The notes: generated by a model from the letters alone, not told the origin. Counted from the first letter of the stretch, positions 17,256 to 26,941 are shown. The stretch is 48,372 nt of DNA from Raineya orbicola (GCF_002843425.1 NZ_NKXO01000028.1:1-48372); one strand, 5' to 3'. Numbers and translations are program-made.

Positions 17256-18779
17256 ATGAAAATTCAATCAGCTTTAATTTCGGTATTTTACAAAGACGGA
17301 TTAGAGGAAATTATCCGCACCCTACACGCACAATGCGTACGATTGTATTCCACAGGTGGCACACAGCAATTTATTGAAGGCTTGGGCGTGCCTGTAACAG
17401 CCGTAGAAAATCTTACGGATTACCCATCTATTTTAGGAGGACGAGTAAAAACTTTGCACCCTAAAATTTTCGGAGGAATTTTGGCAAGGCGTTCGCATAA
17501 CCAAGACCAAGCCGAACTTGCTCAATACGAAATTCCTACCATAGACCTTGTGATTGTAGATTTGTATCCTTTTGAAGAAACCTTGCAAAAAGGAGCAACT
17601 GAAAGCGAAATCATTGAAAAAATTGATATTGGGGGTATTTCTCTTATTCGTGCTGCTGCCAAAAATTTTCAAGATGTACTCATCATAGCCTCTAAAAATC
17701 AATATGCCTATTTTTTAGAGCTTTTGCAAAAGCAAAACGGAGAATTTACTCTTGAACAACGCAAATACTTCGCAACGCAAGCCTTTGCTATTAGTTCGCA
17801 TTACGATACGGCAATTTTTAAGTATTTCAATGCACAGACCAACGCTCAAATAGCATTTAAGGAAAGTATTTTAGAGAGCCATCAGTTGCGTTATGGTGAA
17901 AATCCTCATCAAAAGGGCTATTTCTTTGGCGATTTAGAAAAAATGTTTGAGCAACTTAATGGCAAAGAATTGAGCTACAATAATTTAGTAGATATTGACG
18001 CCGCTGTGGGCTTGATAGATGAATTTGAACCTCATACGTCTGCCTGTGCTATTATCAAGCATACCAACGCTTGTGGTTGTGCTTTGGGTGAAAGTGTTTT
18101 AGATGCCTATCAGAAAGCTCTCGCCGCTGACCCTGTTTCGGCTTTTGGGGGAATTATTGTGTTTAACCAAAAAGTAAATACTGCAGTTGCCGAAGAGTTG
18201 GATAAACTTTTCTTTGAAGTGCTTATAGCTCCCGATTACGAAAAAGAGGCTTTGGAAAAACTCAAAACCAAGAAAAACCGCATCATTTTGTTACGAAAAA
18301 TGACCGATTTACCTACTTGGCAGTTCAGAACTTTGCTCAATGGCGTAGTAATGCAAGAAAAAGACCTCAAAACTGAAAATGAGGCTGATTTGCAGATAGT
18401 TACCGAAAAAGCACCTTCGCAGAGTGAAATTAAAGCCTTGCTTTTTGCCTCCAAAATTGCCAAGCATACAAAATCCAACACCATTGTTTTGGCAAATGAA
18501 ACACAACTTTTGGCAAGTGGTACGGGGCAAACTTCACGAGTTGATGCCCTTCGGCAGGCAATAGCCAAAGCCGAAAGTTTTGGTTTTTCGCTCCAAGGGG
18601 CGGTTATGGCGTCTGATGCATTTTTCCCTTTCCCTGATTGTGTTGAAATTGCTCACAAAGCAGGAATTACGGCGGTTATCCAGCCCGGTGGCTCTATTCG
18701 CGACCAAGAAAGTATTGACTACTGCAACCAAAACGGCTTGGCAATGGTTTTTACGGGCATCAGACATTTTAGGCACTAA
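17256..18779 (+). CDS. purH: bifunctional AICAR transformylase / IMP cyclohydrolase
   Basis: 507 aa, near the usual 510-530. The N-terminal MGS-fold cyclohydrolase part contains LYSTGGTQQFIEGLGVPV and LGGRVKTLHPKIFGGIL. The C-terminal transformylase part contains LRYGENPHQKGYF, the catalytic KHTNACGCALGE and AVMASDAFFPFPD, ending in FTGIRHFRH. It catalyses the last two steps of purine synthesis: formylation of AICAR and closure to IMP. Co-transcribed with lnt. Confidence 0.97.
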   Translation: MKIQSALISVFYKDGLEEIIRTLHAQCVRLYSTGGTQQFIEGLGVPVTAVENLTDYPSILGGRVKTLHPKIFGGILARRSHNQDQAELAQYEIPTIDLVIVDLYPFEETLQKGATESEIIEKIDIGGISLIRAAAKNFQDVLIIASKNQYAYFLELLQKQNGEFTLEQRKYFATQAFAISSHYDTAIFKYFNAQTNAQIAFKESILESHQLRYGENPHQKGYFFGDLEKMFEQLNGKELSYNNLVDIDAAVGLIDEFEPHTSACAIIKHTNACGCALGESVLDAYQKALAADPVSAFGGIIVFNQKVNTAVAEELDKLFFEVLIAPDYEKEALEKLKTKKNRIILLRKMTDLPTWQFRTLLNGVVMQEKDLKTENEADLQIVTEKAPSQSEIKALLFASKIAKHTKSNTIVLANETQLLASGTGQTSRVDALRQAIAKAESFGFSLQGAVMASDAFFPFPDCVEIAHKAGITAVIQPGGSIRDQESIDYCNQNGLAMVFTGIRHFRH

Positions 18780-18791
18780 TTCGTAGCTTTT

Positions 18792-19283
18792 ATGCTGTAT
18801 CAATGGCTTTTATGGCTTTCTTTGAACCTAAACATTTGGCACGACTTTCATAGCAGTTTTGCCGAAATGTATTACAACCCACAGGAAAAAGCCTTTCAGG
18901 TTTCTCTGAAATTTTTTGCAGATGATTTGGAAAATGCTCTGACCAAATTTTCAGGCAAAAAATACTTTTTAGGAGGTTTGGGCAAAGACCGCTCTCCTGA
19001 TGAGGTTTTAGTTAAGTATTTGGAGCAAAAATTTCGTTTGGTGCATAAATCCAAAAAGAAAGTTATACCTATACGTTATATTGGCAAAGAAATTGGCGTG
19101 GAAAGTGTTACGGCTTATTTTGAAATGCCTTTCACTGATAAACTTTCGCACTATGAACTTCATAATACTATTATGCTTGAACTTTTTGACGACCAAATAA
19201 ACATTGTTCTTTTGCAGAAAGAAAACCAACGAAAATCTTTTGAGTTCAATAAACAGAAAACTAACACACTTTTGAAATTTTGA
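18792..19283 (+). CDS. DUF6702 family protein
   Basis: 163 aa. A short hydrophobic N-terminus (LYQWLLWLSLNLNI) may be a signal sequence. It is followed by HDFHSSFAEMYYNPQEKAFQ and VSLKFFADDLENAL, the pattern of DUF6702 (H.f..S..e..yn...l.vs.k.F.DDLe). The C-terminal part has the expected YFEMP and ELFDDQINIV strands. Function unknown. It lies 12 nt after purH and is probably on the same transcript. Confidence 0.75.
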   Translation: MLYQWLLWLSLNLNIWHDFHSSFAEMYYNPQEKAFQVSLKFFADDLENALTKFSGKKYFLGGLGKDRSPDEVLVKYLEQKFRLVHKSKKKVIPIRYIGKEIGVESVTAYFEMPFTDKLSHYELHNTIMLELFDDQINIVLLQKENQRKSFEFNKQKTNTLLKF

Positions 19284-19305
19284 TAAAAAGTTTTTTGCAA
19301 AAAAC

Positions 19306-19335
19306 TTGCTTACCTAAAACTTTTCGCTAATTTCG
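19306..19335 (+). promoter_or_regulatory. Bacteroidota-type promoter for pdhA
   Basis: TTG (19306-19308), a 19-nt spacer, then TAATTTCG (19328-19335), one mismatch from TAnnTTTG. The start codon follows about 34 nt later. Confidence 0.6.
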
Positions 19336-19368
19336 CAAGCATAGAAACAATGATAATCTGTGAAGAAT

Positions 19369-20397
19369 ATGGCAAAAACAAAAAATTCTGCAAAGCAAGC
19401 ACAAGAGGGATATAATTTTTCTAAAGAAACCTATTTGTTTTGGTTTGAAAAAATGCTCCTGATACGCCGTTTTGAAGAGAAGGCAGGGCAACTCTATGGA
19501 AGGCAAAAAATTAAAGGCTTTTGCCATTTATACATTGGTCAAGAGGCTTGTGCCGTAGGGGCGGTTACGGCTCTTACCAAAGATGATAAATGGATAACTG
19601 CCTATCGCGACCACGGGCATCCATTGGCTTTGGGAACTTCTGCCAATGCCGTAATGGCAGAGCTTTTTGCCAAAGCTACGGGCTGTTCCAAAGGAAAAGG
19701 CGGTTCTATGCACATTTTTGATAAATCTGTAAATTTTGCAGGCGGACACGGCATTGTAGGCGGGCAAATTCCTTTGGGTGCAGGTATTGCTTTTGCCGAA
19801 AAATACAACAAAACGAAAAATCTTTGCATTTGCTATATGGGGGACGGAGCTACTCGTCAGGGGGCTTTACACGAAACTTTCAATATGGCAATGCTATGGA
19901 AATTGCCTGTGATTTTTGTGATTGAAAACAATGGTTACGCTATGGGTACTTCGGTAAAACGAACTTCCAACGTAACAGAATTGTACCAACTCGGCGAAAG
20001 TTATGATATGCCTTCGGAGCCTGTTGATGCAATGAAAGTAGAGGAAGTTCATTTAGCTGTGGCTCGTGCCGCTGAAAGAGCAAGAAGCGGGGGCGGACCT
20101 ACATTACTGGAATTTAGAACTTATCGCTATCGTGGGCATTCTATGTCTGATCCTGCCAAATATCGCACCAAAGAAGAATTAGAAGCCTACAAAGCCCTTG
20201 ACCCTATTGAGCAGGTACGCAAAACTATTTTAGAAAAAAAGTTTGCCACCGAAGCAGAACTTGAAGCCATAGAGGCAAGAATCATCGCCGAAGTAGAAGC
20301 GTCCGTAGAATTTGCAGAAAATTCTCCTTATCCCGACCCCAGTGAGGCTTTCAAAGATGTATATGTGCAAGCAGATTATCCCTTCGTAATGGATTAG
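19369..20397 (+). CDS. pdhA: pyruvate dehydrogenase E1 component, alpha subunit
   Basis: 342 aa from ATG 19369; an ATG three codons earlier (19360) is equally possible. This thiamine diphosphate-dependent subunit decarboxylates pyruvate for acetyl-CoA formation. The TPP motif is GDGATRQGALHETFNMAMLW...VIENN (GDG to NN), and the phosphorylation-loop region RYRGHSMSDPAKYR is conserved. GQEACAVG and ITAYRDHGHPLA are typical of E1-alpha. The beta subunit is not adjacent, so E1 assembly needs a gene elsewhere. Its own promoter and a terminator make it a single-gene unit. Confidence 0.95.
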   Translation: MAKTKNSAKQAQEGYNFSKETYLFWFEKMLLIRRFEEKAGQLYGRQKIKGFCHLYIGQEACAVGAVTALTKDDKWITAYRDHGHPLALGTSANAVMAELFAKATGCSKGKGGSMHIFDKSVNFAGGHGIVGGQIPLGAGIAFAEKYNKTKNLCICYMGDGATRQGALHETFNMAMLWKLPVIFVIENNGYAMGTSVKRTSNVTELYQLGESYDMPSEPVDAMKVEEVHLAVARAAERARSGGGPTLLEFRTYRYRGHSMSDPAKYRTKEELEAYKALDPIEQVRKTILEKKFATEAELEAIEARIIAEVEASVEFAENSPYPDPSEAFKDVYVQADYPFVMD

Positions 20398-20404
20398 ATA
20401 ATAC

Positions 20405-20431
20405 AGCCCTGCAAACTAATTATGCAGGGCT
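20405..20431 (+). terminator. terminator hairpin after pdhA
   Basis: AGCCCTGCA and TGCAGGGCT form a perfect 9-bp stem around a 9-nt loop, starting 8 nt after the pdhA stop. The U-run is short (TTTG), so it could also shape the 5' region of the next gene. Confidence 0.7.
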
Positions 20432-20450
20432 TTGAAAAATTCAACAAACC

Positions 20451-21191
20451 TTGAAAAAACATTTCAAATCTCTTTTAGGTAGAATTTATTGGCTCTATCT
20501 CGCTACCAACTTTACAATAGGCTTTCTTTTAGTTTTCCCTTGGCTGATGCTTTCGCATTATGCTAAAATACCTTTGCTCAACACTTGGGTTTGCAAAATT
20601 TGGCATTGGTGTTTTTATATTACCTTGGGAATTTGGGTGAAAAACAAGTATAAAGCTCGCTTTTCAGCTCGTAGAACTTATATTTTTTGTGCTAATCATA
20701 CTTCTTTTTTAGATATAGCCACTATGGCAGGGCTGATGAAAGGAAATTATGCTTTTGTGGGAAAAAGTGATATTATTCACGTGCCACTTTTTGGCTTGAT
20801 GTTCCGAAAAATGCATATTCCCGTGGATAGAGAAAGCAAAATGGCTTCGGCAAAAGCTTTTTTGCAAATGAAAAAATCCTTACAAAGTGGAAAAAGCCTA
20901 ATTATTTTCCCCGAAGGGGGAATTCTTACGCAAAATCCTCCTCAAATGGTTGAGTTCAAAGAAGGGGCATTTCGTTTGGCAATAGAAACACAGACGCCTA
21001 TTGTACCCATTACGCTCAAATGGGCTTGGAAAGTTCTCCCTGATGATAATACCCGAAGAGCGTATCCTCATTTTTTAGAAAATATCATTCACCCTGCCAT
21101 AGAAACACAAACTTTAAGTCTGCAAAATCTTGATGAACTTAAAAGAGCAGTATTTAAGGTTATTCAGTCGGGTTTTGAAAAAAATCTTTGA
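20451..21191 (+). CDS. plsC: 1-acyl-sn-glycerol-3-phosphate acyltransferase
   Basis: 246 aa. It acylates lysophosphatidate to phosphatidate in phospholipid synthesis at the inner membrane. An N-terminal membrane helix (LATNFTIGFLLVFPWLML) precedes the catalytic NHTSFLD (HX4D) motif, the VDRES block and FPEGGI. No ATG lies between the upstream in-frame stop at 20433 and the TTG at 20451; TTG gives a basic lead LKKHFK before the helix, and ATT at 20439 is the other option. The first internal ATG, at codon 33, would lose the helix. Confidence 0.9.
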   Translation: MKKHFKSLLGRIYWLYLATNFTIGFLLVFPWLMLSHYAKIPLLNTWVCKIWHWCFYITLGIWVKNKYKARFSARRTYIFCANHTSFLDIATMAGLMKGNYAFVGKSDIIHVPLFGLMFRKMHIPVDRESKMASAKAFLQMKKSLQSGKSLIIFPEGGILTQNPPQMVEFKEGAFRLAIETQTPIVPITLKWAWKVLPDDNTRRAYPHFLENIIHPAIETQTLSLQNLDELKRAVFKVIQSGFEKNL

Positions 21192-21219
21192 GGCAACTTT
21201 CATTTTTGCAGAAATTTCG

Positions 21220-21227
21220 TAGATTTG
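21220..21227 (+). promoter_or_regulatory. putative -7 element upstream of dnaN
   Basis: TAGATTTG, a full match to TAnnTTTG, 45 nt before the chosen dnaN start. No -33 element at proper spacing. Confidence 0.45.
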
Positions 21228-21272
21228 CAAACTTAAAACGTGTTGTGTATGATTGCCAAACAAGAAACAAAT

Positions 21273-22397
21273 ATGAAATTCACCATTTCTGTCTCTGCTT
21301 TACAAAAACAACTTGCTATCATCAATGGTGTGATTAGCAACAATCCTATTGTGCCGATTTTGGAAAATTTTCTGTTTGAGCTCAAAGAAGGAACTCTCAC
21401 CATTACCGCTTCCGATTTGCAAACAACAATGATTACTCGTTTGCCCGTAGCGGCAGGGGCAGATATCAACGTGGCAATCCCTGCAAAAATTCTTACCGAT
21501 ACACTCAAAAGCCTTCCCGACCAGCCTGTAACTTTTGAAATAGATAACGAAACTTTCGTAGTGGAAATTCATTCTGAAAATGGGAGATACAAACTTGCAG
21601 GCGAAAATGCTGATGATTTTCCTCGCGTGCCTAATGCAGAAACGAATTTCAAAATGCAGTTACCTGCTAAAATATTAGCATCGGCTATCACAGGAACGCT
21701 CTTTGCTACCAGCACAGATGAGTTGCGTCCTGCTATGAATGGTGTTTTTTTTGATTTAAGAGAAGATGCAAGCAATTTTGTATCTACTGATGGCAATAGA
21801 CTTATCCGTTATCGCCGTACCGACCTCAAAAACTCTCAAAAGTTGGGTGTAATTATTCCTAAAAAAGCACTTAACCTGATGAAATCGGCTTTGCCCAATG
21901 ATGAAACGCCTGTTAGTATAGCCTTCAACAAATCAAATGCTTTTTTCCGATTTGCAGATACACAGGTAATTTGCCGTCTGATTGATGAACGTTTCCCTGA
22001 TTATGAAAATGCAATTCCTGCAAATAATCCCAACCACCTAACGGTTTCTCGTACCGAACTGCTTGCTTCGCTCAAACGCATTGTTATTTATGCTAATAGA
22101 AACACGCATCTTGTTCGCTTCAAAATCAGCAGTGATAATCTTTTCATTTCTGCCGAAGATTTAGATTTTTCTAACGAAGCTAACGAAAATCTGACTTGCA
22201 ACTACGAGGGTGAGGAGATGGAGATAGGCTTCAATGCTAAATTTTTGATTGAAATGCTTTCTAGTTTGGAAAGTAAGGAGGTGGTTTTTGAGCTTTCTTC
22301 ACCCAACCGAGCAGGTATCATATTACCTACTGAAAAGCAAGAAGGTGAAGATGTTTTGATGCTTCTAATGCCACTGATGTTGAGCAGTTATGCGTAA
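21273..22397 (+). CDS. dnaN: DNA polymerase III beta subunit (sliding clamp)
   Basis: 374 aa from ATG 21273, where the family start MKFTISVSALQKQL lies; upstream in-frame starts (GTG 21240, ATG 21249) would add an unconserved lead. Three clamp domains are covered; typical blocks are NPIVPILENFLFEL, SDLQTTM, LFATSTDELRPAMNGVFFDL, STDGNRLIRY and the end MLLMPLMLSSYA, equivalent to the family's P.(M/L)..... terminus. It tethers the replicative polymerase to DNA. It stands alone here, away from dnaA and recF, in a single-gene unit closed by a terminator. Confidence 0.97.
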   Translation: MKFTISVSALQKQLAIINGVISNNPIVPILENFLFELKEGTLTITASDLQTTMITRLPVAAGADINVAIPAKILTDTLKSLPDQPVTFEIDNETFVVEIHSENGRYKLAGENADDFPRVPNAETNFKMQLPAKILASAITGTLFATSTDELRPAMNGVFFDLREDASNFVSTDGNRLIRYRRTDLKNSQKLGVIIPKKALNLMKSALPNDETPVSIAFNKSNAFFRFADTQVICRLIDERFPDYENAIPANNPNHLTVSRTELLASLKRIVIYANRNTHLVRFKISSDNLFISAEDLDFSNEANENLTCNYEGEEMEIGFNAKFLIEMLSSLESKEVVFELSSPNRAGIILPTEKQEGEDVLMLLMPLMLSSYA

Positions 22398-22410
22398 AAT
22401 TTTGTAGCAA

Positions 22411-22436
22411 AAAGGCAGATTTCAAGGTCTGCCTTT
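22411..22436. terminator. bidirectional terminator between dnaN and the Smr-domain gene
   Basis: AAAGGCAGA and TCTGCCTTT form a perfect 9-bp stem with an 8-nt loop in the 44-nt gap between two convergent genes; A-rich and T-rich flanks suit both strands. Confidence 0.8.
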
Positions 22437-22441
22437 CTATT

Positions 22442-23377
22442 TTACTTGAGTTTGATAAAAGTTGCTCCATAGCCAAACTTTTCTTTTTGAGCATCTTTGT
22501 AAAAAGCTACTTGTGGGTGTTTGCTGATTTTTTTATGAATTTCCTGACGCAAAGTACCGTTTCCTACGCCGTGAATAAAGGTAATTTCAGAAAGTCCGTT
22601 AGCAATAGCACTATCTAAACATTTTTCAAAAACTTCAAGCTGATAGCTTAGAATATCGCTTGCTGAAAGAGAATGATAGTCCTGCAAAAGATTTTCAATG
22701 TGTAAATCCACAATGGAGTTTGTAGGTGAAAGTTTCTCGTGGCAGGCATAAATGCTTTGTGTCTGAATGCTTTCTGAAATTTTTTGCGTGGTTTCTTGGC
22801 TAATTGTTTCTTTATCCAACTGAAAAAGGTAGCCTTTTTTGCCTAAAATAGGCACATCTTGCATCGTTTTGAACTGATTTGCTCTAAATCTTTGCTTTTT
22901 CTGTAAAATAGTAGGTAGTGAAGCTGGTTTAGCAGAAGCATAAATCATTTGCACCCAATACGTTCCCCAACTTTCTAAATGAGCTATGCTTACTTCCTCA
23001 ACTTTTTGTGAGCTTTGCGGTTCTAAAACACCTTTGCAGATAGTAAAAGCCTTTTCTTGTTGCTCTTTATGAATTGCAAAAGGCAAAGACCAATCGGTGT
23101 TATTGAGGCAATACAAGGCAAATTTTTGGTCGTTGAGCGGTAAAAAAGCAAAATAAATACCTACTGCAGACTGAACCTCAGGGGCAAGTATTTTACTATT
23201 TTTTTCTTGCGACTGAAAACGTTTGCTCTCTTCGGGAGAAACCAAAACTACTTCACGTTTTTGTACAGGTATTGTGAAGCCATCTTCAATTTCTACTTCT
23301 ACCATATCCCCCTTGATAGCAACTATTACACCTGCTTCTCTGCCGTGCAGGAGCCGAACTTTATCGCCAACATTCAT
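22442..23377 (-). CDS. DUF2027 domain and Smr domain protein
   Basis: 311 aa. The N-terminal part has an SH3-like MNVGDKVRLLHGREAGVIVAI segment reminiscent of MutS2. The middle is the DUF2027 beta domain. The last 85 residues form a Smr domain, with VDLHIENL and FIHGVGNGTLR (the HGxGxGxLR loop) and an end GYGATFIKLK. Smr domains are nucleases or nucleic-acid binders; in MutS2 they rescue collided ribosomes or act on branched DNA. The exact role of this single-domain form is unknown. It follows fabD by 29 nt. Confidence 0.85.
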   Translation of the reverse strand: MNVGDKVRLLHGREAGVIVAIKGDMVEVEIEDGFTIPVQKREVVLVSPEESKRFQSQEKNSKILAPEVQSAVGIYFAFLPLNDQKFALYCLNNTDWSLPFAIHKEQQEKAFTICKGVLEPQSSQKVEEVSIAHLESWGTYWVQMIYASAKPASLPTILQKKQRFRANQFKTMQDVPILGKKGYLFQLDKETISQETTQKISESIQTQSIYACHEKLSPTNSIVDLHIENLLQDYHSLSASDILSYQLEVFEKCLDSAIANGLSEITFIHGVGNGTLRQEIHKKISKHPQVAFYKDAQKEKFGYGATFIKLK

Positions 23378-23405
23378 ACAATTAAAACATTAAATTCTTG
23401 CCAAC

Positions 23406-24290
23406 CTATAAAGATACTGCACTTGCCTGCGAAACAATCTTTTTCACCAAACCCTGCAAAACCTTACCAGGACCGCACTCAATAAATTCGCTAGCTCCGT
23501 CTTGGCTCATAGCCAGCACCGATTGTGTCCATTTTACAGGTGCAGTGAGTTGAGCAATAAGATTTTTCTTAATTATTTCAGGGTCGCTTACGGCTTTTGC
23601 TACCGCATTCTGATATACAGGACAAATAGGTTTAGAAAAAGTAGTATTTTCAATAGCCTTTTGTAACTCCTCTTGGGCGGGGAGCATAAGGGGCGAATGA
23701 AAAGCCCCTCCTACTTGTAAAATCAAGGCTCTTTTGGCTCCTGCTTGTTTCAGACGCTCACAGGCAAGCTCTACGGCTTGCACCGAACCTGAAATTACAA
23801 GCTGACCAGGACAATTGTAATTGGCAGGTACTACTATGTAATCGGGGTTTTCTTTGCGAATTTCTTCACAAATTTTTTCTACTTTTTCATCTTCCAAGCC
23901 CAACACTGCCGCCATTGTAGAAGGGGTTATTTCGCAGGCTTTTTGCATAGCTTCGGCACGTTTGGCAACAAGCCGTAAGCCATCTTCAAAAGAAAGTGTT
24001 TTATTGGCGACCAGTGCCGAAAACTCTCCTAACGAATGCCCCGCAACCATATCGGGCTGAATATCGTGAGCAATAGCCAAAGCTACGGAATGCAAAAAAA
24101 TGGCAGGTTGGGTAACTTTGGTTTGTTTCAGTTCCTCGTCTGTTCCTGCAAACATCACCTCTGTAATACGGAAACCTAAAATTTCATTAGCTTGCTCAAA
24201 GAGTTGGCGGGCAATGGGGTTGCTTTCGTATAAATCTTTACCCATTCCGCTGAATTGCGAACCTTGTCCGGGAAAAATGTATGCTTTCAT
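23406..24290 (-). CDS. fabD: malonyl-CoA:ACP transacylase
   Basis: 294 aa. It moves malonyl from CoA to acyl carrier protein, feeding fatty-acid elongation. The full set of motifs is present: FPGQGSQFSGMGKDL at the start, the nucleophile elbow GHSLGEFSALV (Ser near 90), QVGGAFHSPLM with the catalytic His, and ECGPGKVLQGLVKKI at the end. Lies between tyrS (31 nt) and the DUF2027-Smr gene on the same strand. Confidence 0.97.
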   Translation of the reverse strand: MKAYIFPGQGSQFSGMGKDLYESNPIARQLFEQANEILGFRITEVMFAGTDEELKQTKVTQPAIFLHSVALAIAHDIQPDMVAGHSLGEFSALVANKTLSFEDGLRLVAKRAEAMQKACEITPSTMAAVLGLEDEKVEKICEEIRKENPDYIVVPANYNCPGQLVISGSVQAVELACERLKQAGAKRALILQVGGAFHSPLMLPAQEELQKAIENTTFSKPICPVYQNAVAKAVSDPEIIKKNLIAQLTAPVKWTQSVLAMSQDGASEFIECGPGKVLQGLVKKIVSQASAVSL

Positions 24291-24321
24291 TGCTTAAATG
24301 TTTGATAGTGAAAAAATTTGC

Positions 24322-25596
24322 CTAAACAACTTGAATAAGCACGTAATTCGTTTTACCTTTTTGTGCCAAGATATATTTTCCTTGCAATAGTTCAAAATCA
24401 GTTGGGGTAGCTTCGGGTGAAGTAATTTTGATTTTATTGATACTCACAGCATTGTTTTGTATTGCTTTACGAGTTTCACCTTTGGAACTGAAAACACCTG
24501 CTTCCGCAAGAAAATCAACCACATTCTTACATTCAGAACGTTTGTCTTTGCTGATTTTCACTTGCGGCACGCCTTCAAATACTTCCAAAAGTGTTTTTTC
24601 GTCAAGTTTTTTCAAATCTTCTACTGCATCTTTACCAAAAAGAATATTAGAGGCTCTTATGGCATTTTGTAAATCGTGTGAGCTGTGAATACGTTCTGTA
24701 AGTTCTTGGGCAAGGGCTTTTTGTAAAATACGCTTTTCGGGACTTTGAGAATGTTCGTTTTCTAAAATTTCTATCTCGTTTTGAGTTTTAAGTGAAAAAA
24801 CTCTTATCAGACGAGGCATATCGGCATCAGCTTGATTGATAAAAAACTGATAAAACTTATAGGGGCTGGTCATAGAGGCATCAAGCCAAACGTTGCCGCT
24901 TTCTGATTTGCCAAATTTTGAGCCATCGGCTTTGGTAAGCAAAGGCGTAGTAAGAGCGTATGCTTCACCGCCTTCTATTCGGCGTATAAGTTCAGTGCCT
25001 GTGGTGATATTGCCCCATTGGTCGGAGCCTCCCATTTGAAGTTTTACGTTTTTATGTTTGTAAAGCCAATAAAAATCAAAGCCTTGCAAAAGCTGATAGC
25101 TAAACTCTGTGAAAGAAATACCTCCCCCTTCGCCCAAACGATTTTTCACGGAGTCCTTTGCCATCATATAATTCACCGTGATATGTTTGCCTACTTTTCT
25201 TAAAAACTCTAAAAAGCCCATTTCTTTGAACCAGTCATAATTATTGACCATTTCGGCGGCATTTGAGCCTTGAAAATCCAAAAACTTTTGCAGTTGTTTT
25301 CTAATACCTTCTTGGTTTTTCTGTAAAGTCTCCTCATCAAGAAACTTTCTTTCTTCACTTTTGCCCGAAGGGTCGCCAATCATACCTGTTGCACCGCCCA
25401 CCAAAGCGAAAGGTTTATGCCCTGCCCGCTGAAAATGCACCAGTAGCATAATAGTTGCCAAGTTGCCAATATGCAAAGAACTAGCGGTAGGGTCAAAGCC
25501 GATATATCCTGCTGTCGGATTTTCTAAAAGTTTTTCCGTATCTGGCATATAATCGTGTAACATTCCTCGCCAACGCAGTTCTTCAATAAAATTCAT
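24322..25596 (-). CDS. tyrS: tyrosyl-tRNA synthetase
   Basis: 424 aa from ATG 25596 (another ATG two codons earlier). Class I synthetase charging tRNA-Tyr. The HIGH-type motif is [13 protein letters not shown], the tyrosine pocket is [31 protein letters not shown], and the KMSKS-type loop is [15 protein letters not shown]-terminal S4-like RNA-binding domain ([25 protein letters not shown] in parts) covers about the last 80 residues. It is probably the first gene of the tyrS-fabD-Smr unit. Confidence 0.97.
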   Translation of the reverse strand: MNFIEELRWRGMLHDYMPDTEKLLENPTAGYIGFDPTASSLHIGNLATIMLLVHFQRAGHKPFALVGGATGMIGDPSGKSEERKFLDEETLQKNQEGIRKQLQKFLDFQGSNAAEMVNNYDWFKEMGFLEFLRKVGKHITVNYMMAKDSVKNRLGEGGGISFTEFSYQLLQGFDFYWLYKHKNVKLQMGGSDQWGNITTGTELIRRIEGGEAYALTTPLLTKADGSKFGKSESGNVWLDASMTSPYKFYQFFINQADADMPRLIRVFSLKTQNEIEILENEHSQSPEKRILQKALAQELTERIHSSHDLQNAIRASNILFGKDAVEDLKKLDEKTLLEVFEGVPQVKISKDKRSECKNVVDFLAEAGVFSSKGETRKAIQNNAVSINKIKITSPEATPTDFELLQGKYILAQKGKTNYVLIQVV

Positions 25597-25734
25597 ACGC
25601 ATAGCCTAAAAAAATTGAAATTCAAGGTTTAATAATTTGGGAAAAATAAAGCCTTTGGAGGCTAATTTTTCAGCGTGGCAATTTAGCTAAAAATCTTTTA
25701 TGCCCAAACAAAAAGTGTATTGCGAAAATCCTTG

Positions 25735-25742
25735 TAAATTTG
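25735..25742 (+). promoter_or_regulatory. putative -7 element upstream of the DUF6452 gene
   Basis: TAAATTTG matches TAnnTTTG and lies 20 nt before the start at 25762. No -33 partner at 19 nt. Confidence 0.4.
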
Positions 25743-25761
25743 CAAAAATCAGAGAGAAACT

Positions 25762-26262
25762 ATGAAAATGTATGCTTGGATTTTTGTTATGTTGTTGATA
25801 GGCACAACTGCCTGCATACAATTGGAAACCATTTGTGCCGATGCGGTAGAAGTGCCTGTTAGTGTAAATTTTAAGCAAAAAATTAAATTCAAAGATAGGT
25901 TTAATCGTGATTCGGTGGTGGTGAGAGATACCTTTATTTTTCTTGATTTCATTCAACCCGTAGGTTTTGATACACTTTTATTTACACCTCAAAAACCAAG
26001 CGACTCTTTTCGAGCAGTTCGTTTGCCCTATAATCCTTTGCAAGATACCATTCGTTATGTTTTTCGTTATCGCAGGGGGAATGTTTCACGAAAAGATACT
26101 TTATTTTTAGGCTATTCAAGGCGTATTTTGCTTACTTCGCCCCGATGCGGTGTCCGTAACGATTATGAAAATACTCGCATCTTGCATCATACTTTTGATT
26201 CGCTTACGCTTAAAAATACGCAAAATAATGTTTCTTTGGAGATTTTTTATTTTTTCAATTAG
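25762..26262 (+). CDS. DUF6452 family lipoprotein
   Basis: 166 aa. A lipoprotein signal (MKMYAWIFVMLLIGTTAC, Cys18) is followed by a small beta-rich domain with ETICADAVEVPVSVNF and DSFRAVRLPYNPLQDTIRYVF. This is the pattern of DUF6452, a Bacteroidota lipoprotein family of unknown role. It overlaps the DUF6048 gene by 35 nt, a pairing that is itself typical. Confidence 0.75.
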   Translation: MKMYAWIFVMLLIGTTACIQLETICADAVEVPVSVNFKQKIKFKDRFNRDSVVVRDTFIFLDFIQPVGFDTLLFTPQKPSDSFRAVRLPYNPLQDTIRYVFRYRRGNVSRKDTLFLGYSRRILLTSPRCGVRNDYENTRILHHTFDSLTLKNTQNNVSLEIFYFFN

Positions 26263-26938
26263 CTTAATGCTTGCTTTGCAAAGTTTTGCACAAAAAGATA
26301 CACTTTCGTCAAACGATAGTTTGAAAAGAACATTAATTTCTGTAAAGCCTTTTGCCACAAAGAAAAAGCGTATAAAAACTTTTGATACTTTAACTTTCAG
26401 AGCAGGGTTTGATTTAATTGGCACAGGTCAAAGGCTTATTACAAACAAATTTGCTTTGCACCTGAACACCGATTTAGCTTTTCGGAATAAAAATCTTGTA
26501 GTTAGCGAATTTACTTGGGCGAGTCGTAAAGATGTTCAAAAAGCTACCTATTTCGCACAAGCGAGCATTTTACGCTTGGGTTGGATGCATAATTTTTTAC
26601 ATAAACAGAGTAAAATTGATGTTTTTGCGATTGGATTGCGGTTTGCTAACGCTTGGTACAAAGAAGAAATGCAAACCACATTGCAAAATTCTATTTTTGG
26701 GACAGAACCTGTAGCTTTCAGACAAAATTTGCAAGCATCTTGGATAGAGCTAAATATGGAGCTAAAAGCCAAAATTTGGAAAAATCTACTTATGGGATAT
26801 TGCTTGCGGTATCAGTTTAAGCCAGATGTTCGTGGGGAGCAGATTTTTGAGAGTTATGGCATACCCAGTATAGGACGCACAGGACGCAACAATTGGGGTT
26901 TTCAGTATGGTATTTGGTGGTTTTTGGGGAAAAAGTGA
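26228..26938 (+). CDS. DUF6048 family outer-membrane-like protein
   Basis: 236 aa from ATG 26228, which opens a signal peptide (MFLWRFFIFSISLMLALQSFA). The domain has alternating amphipathic strands and ends in NWGFQYGIWWFLGKK, suggesting a small beta-barrel. DUF6048 proteins are found next to DUF6452 lipoproteins. Here the start lies 35 nt inside the DUF6452 gene, so translation is coupled. Substrate and role unknown. Confidence 0.75.
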   Translation: MFLWRFFIFSISLMLALQSFAQKDTLSSNDSLKRTLISVKPFATKKKRIKTFDTLTFRAGFDLIGTGQRLITNKFALHLNTDLAFRNKNLVVSEFTWASRKDVQKATYFAQASILRLGWMHNFLHKQSKIDVFAIGLRFANAWYKEEMQTTLQNSIFGTEPVAFRQNLQASWIELNMELKAKIWKNLLMGYCLRYQFKPDVRGEQIFESYGIPSIGRTGRNNWGFQYGIWWFLGKK

Positions 26939-26941
26939 AAG

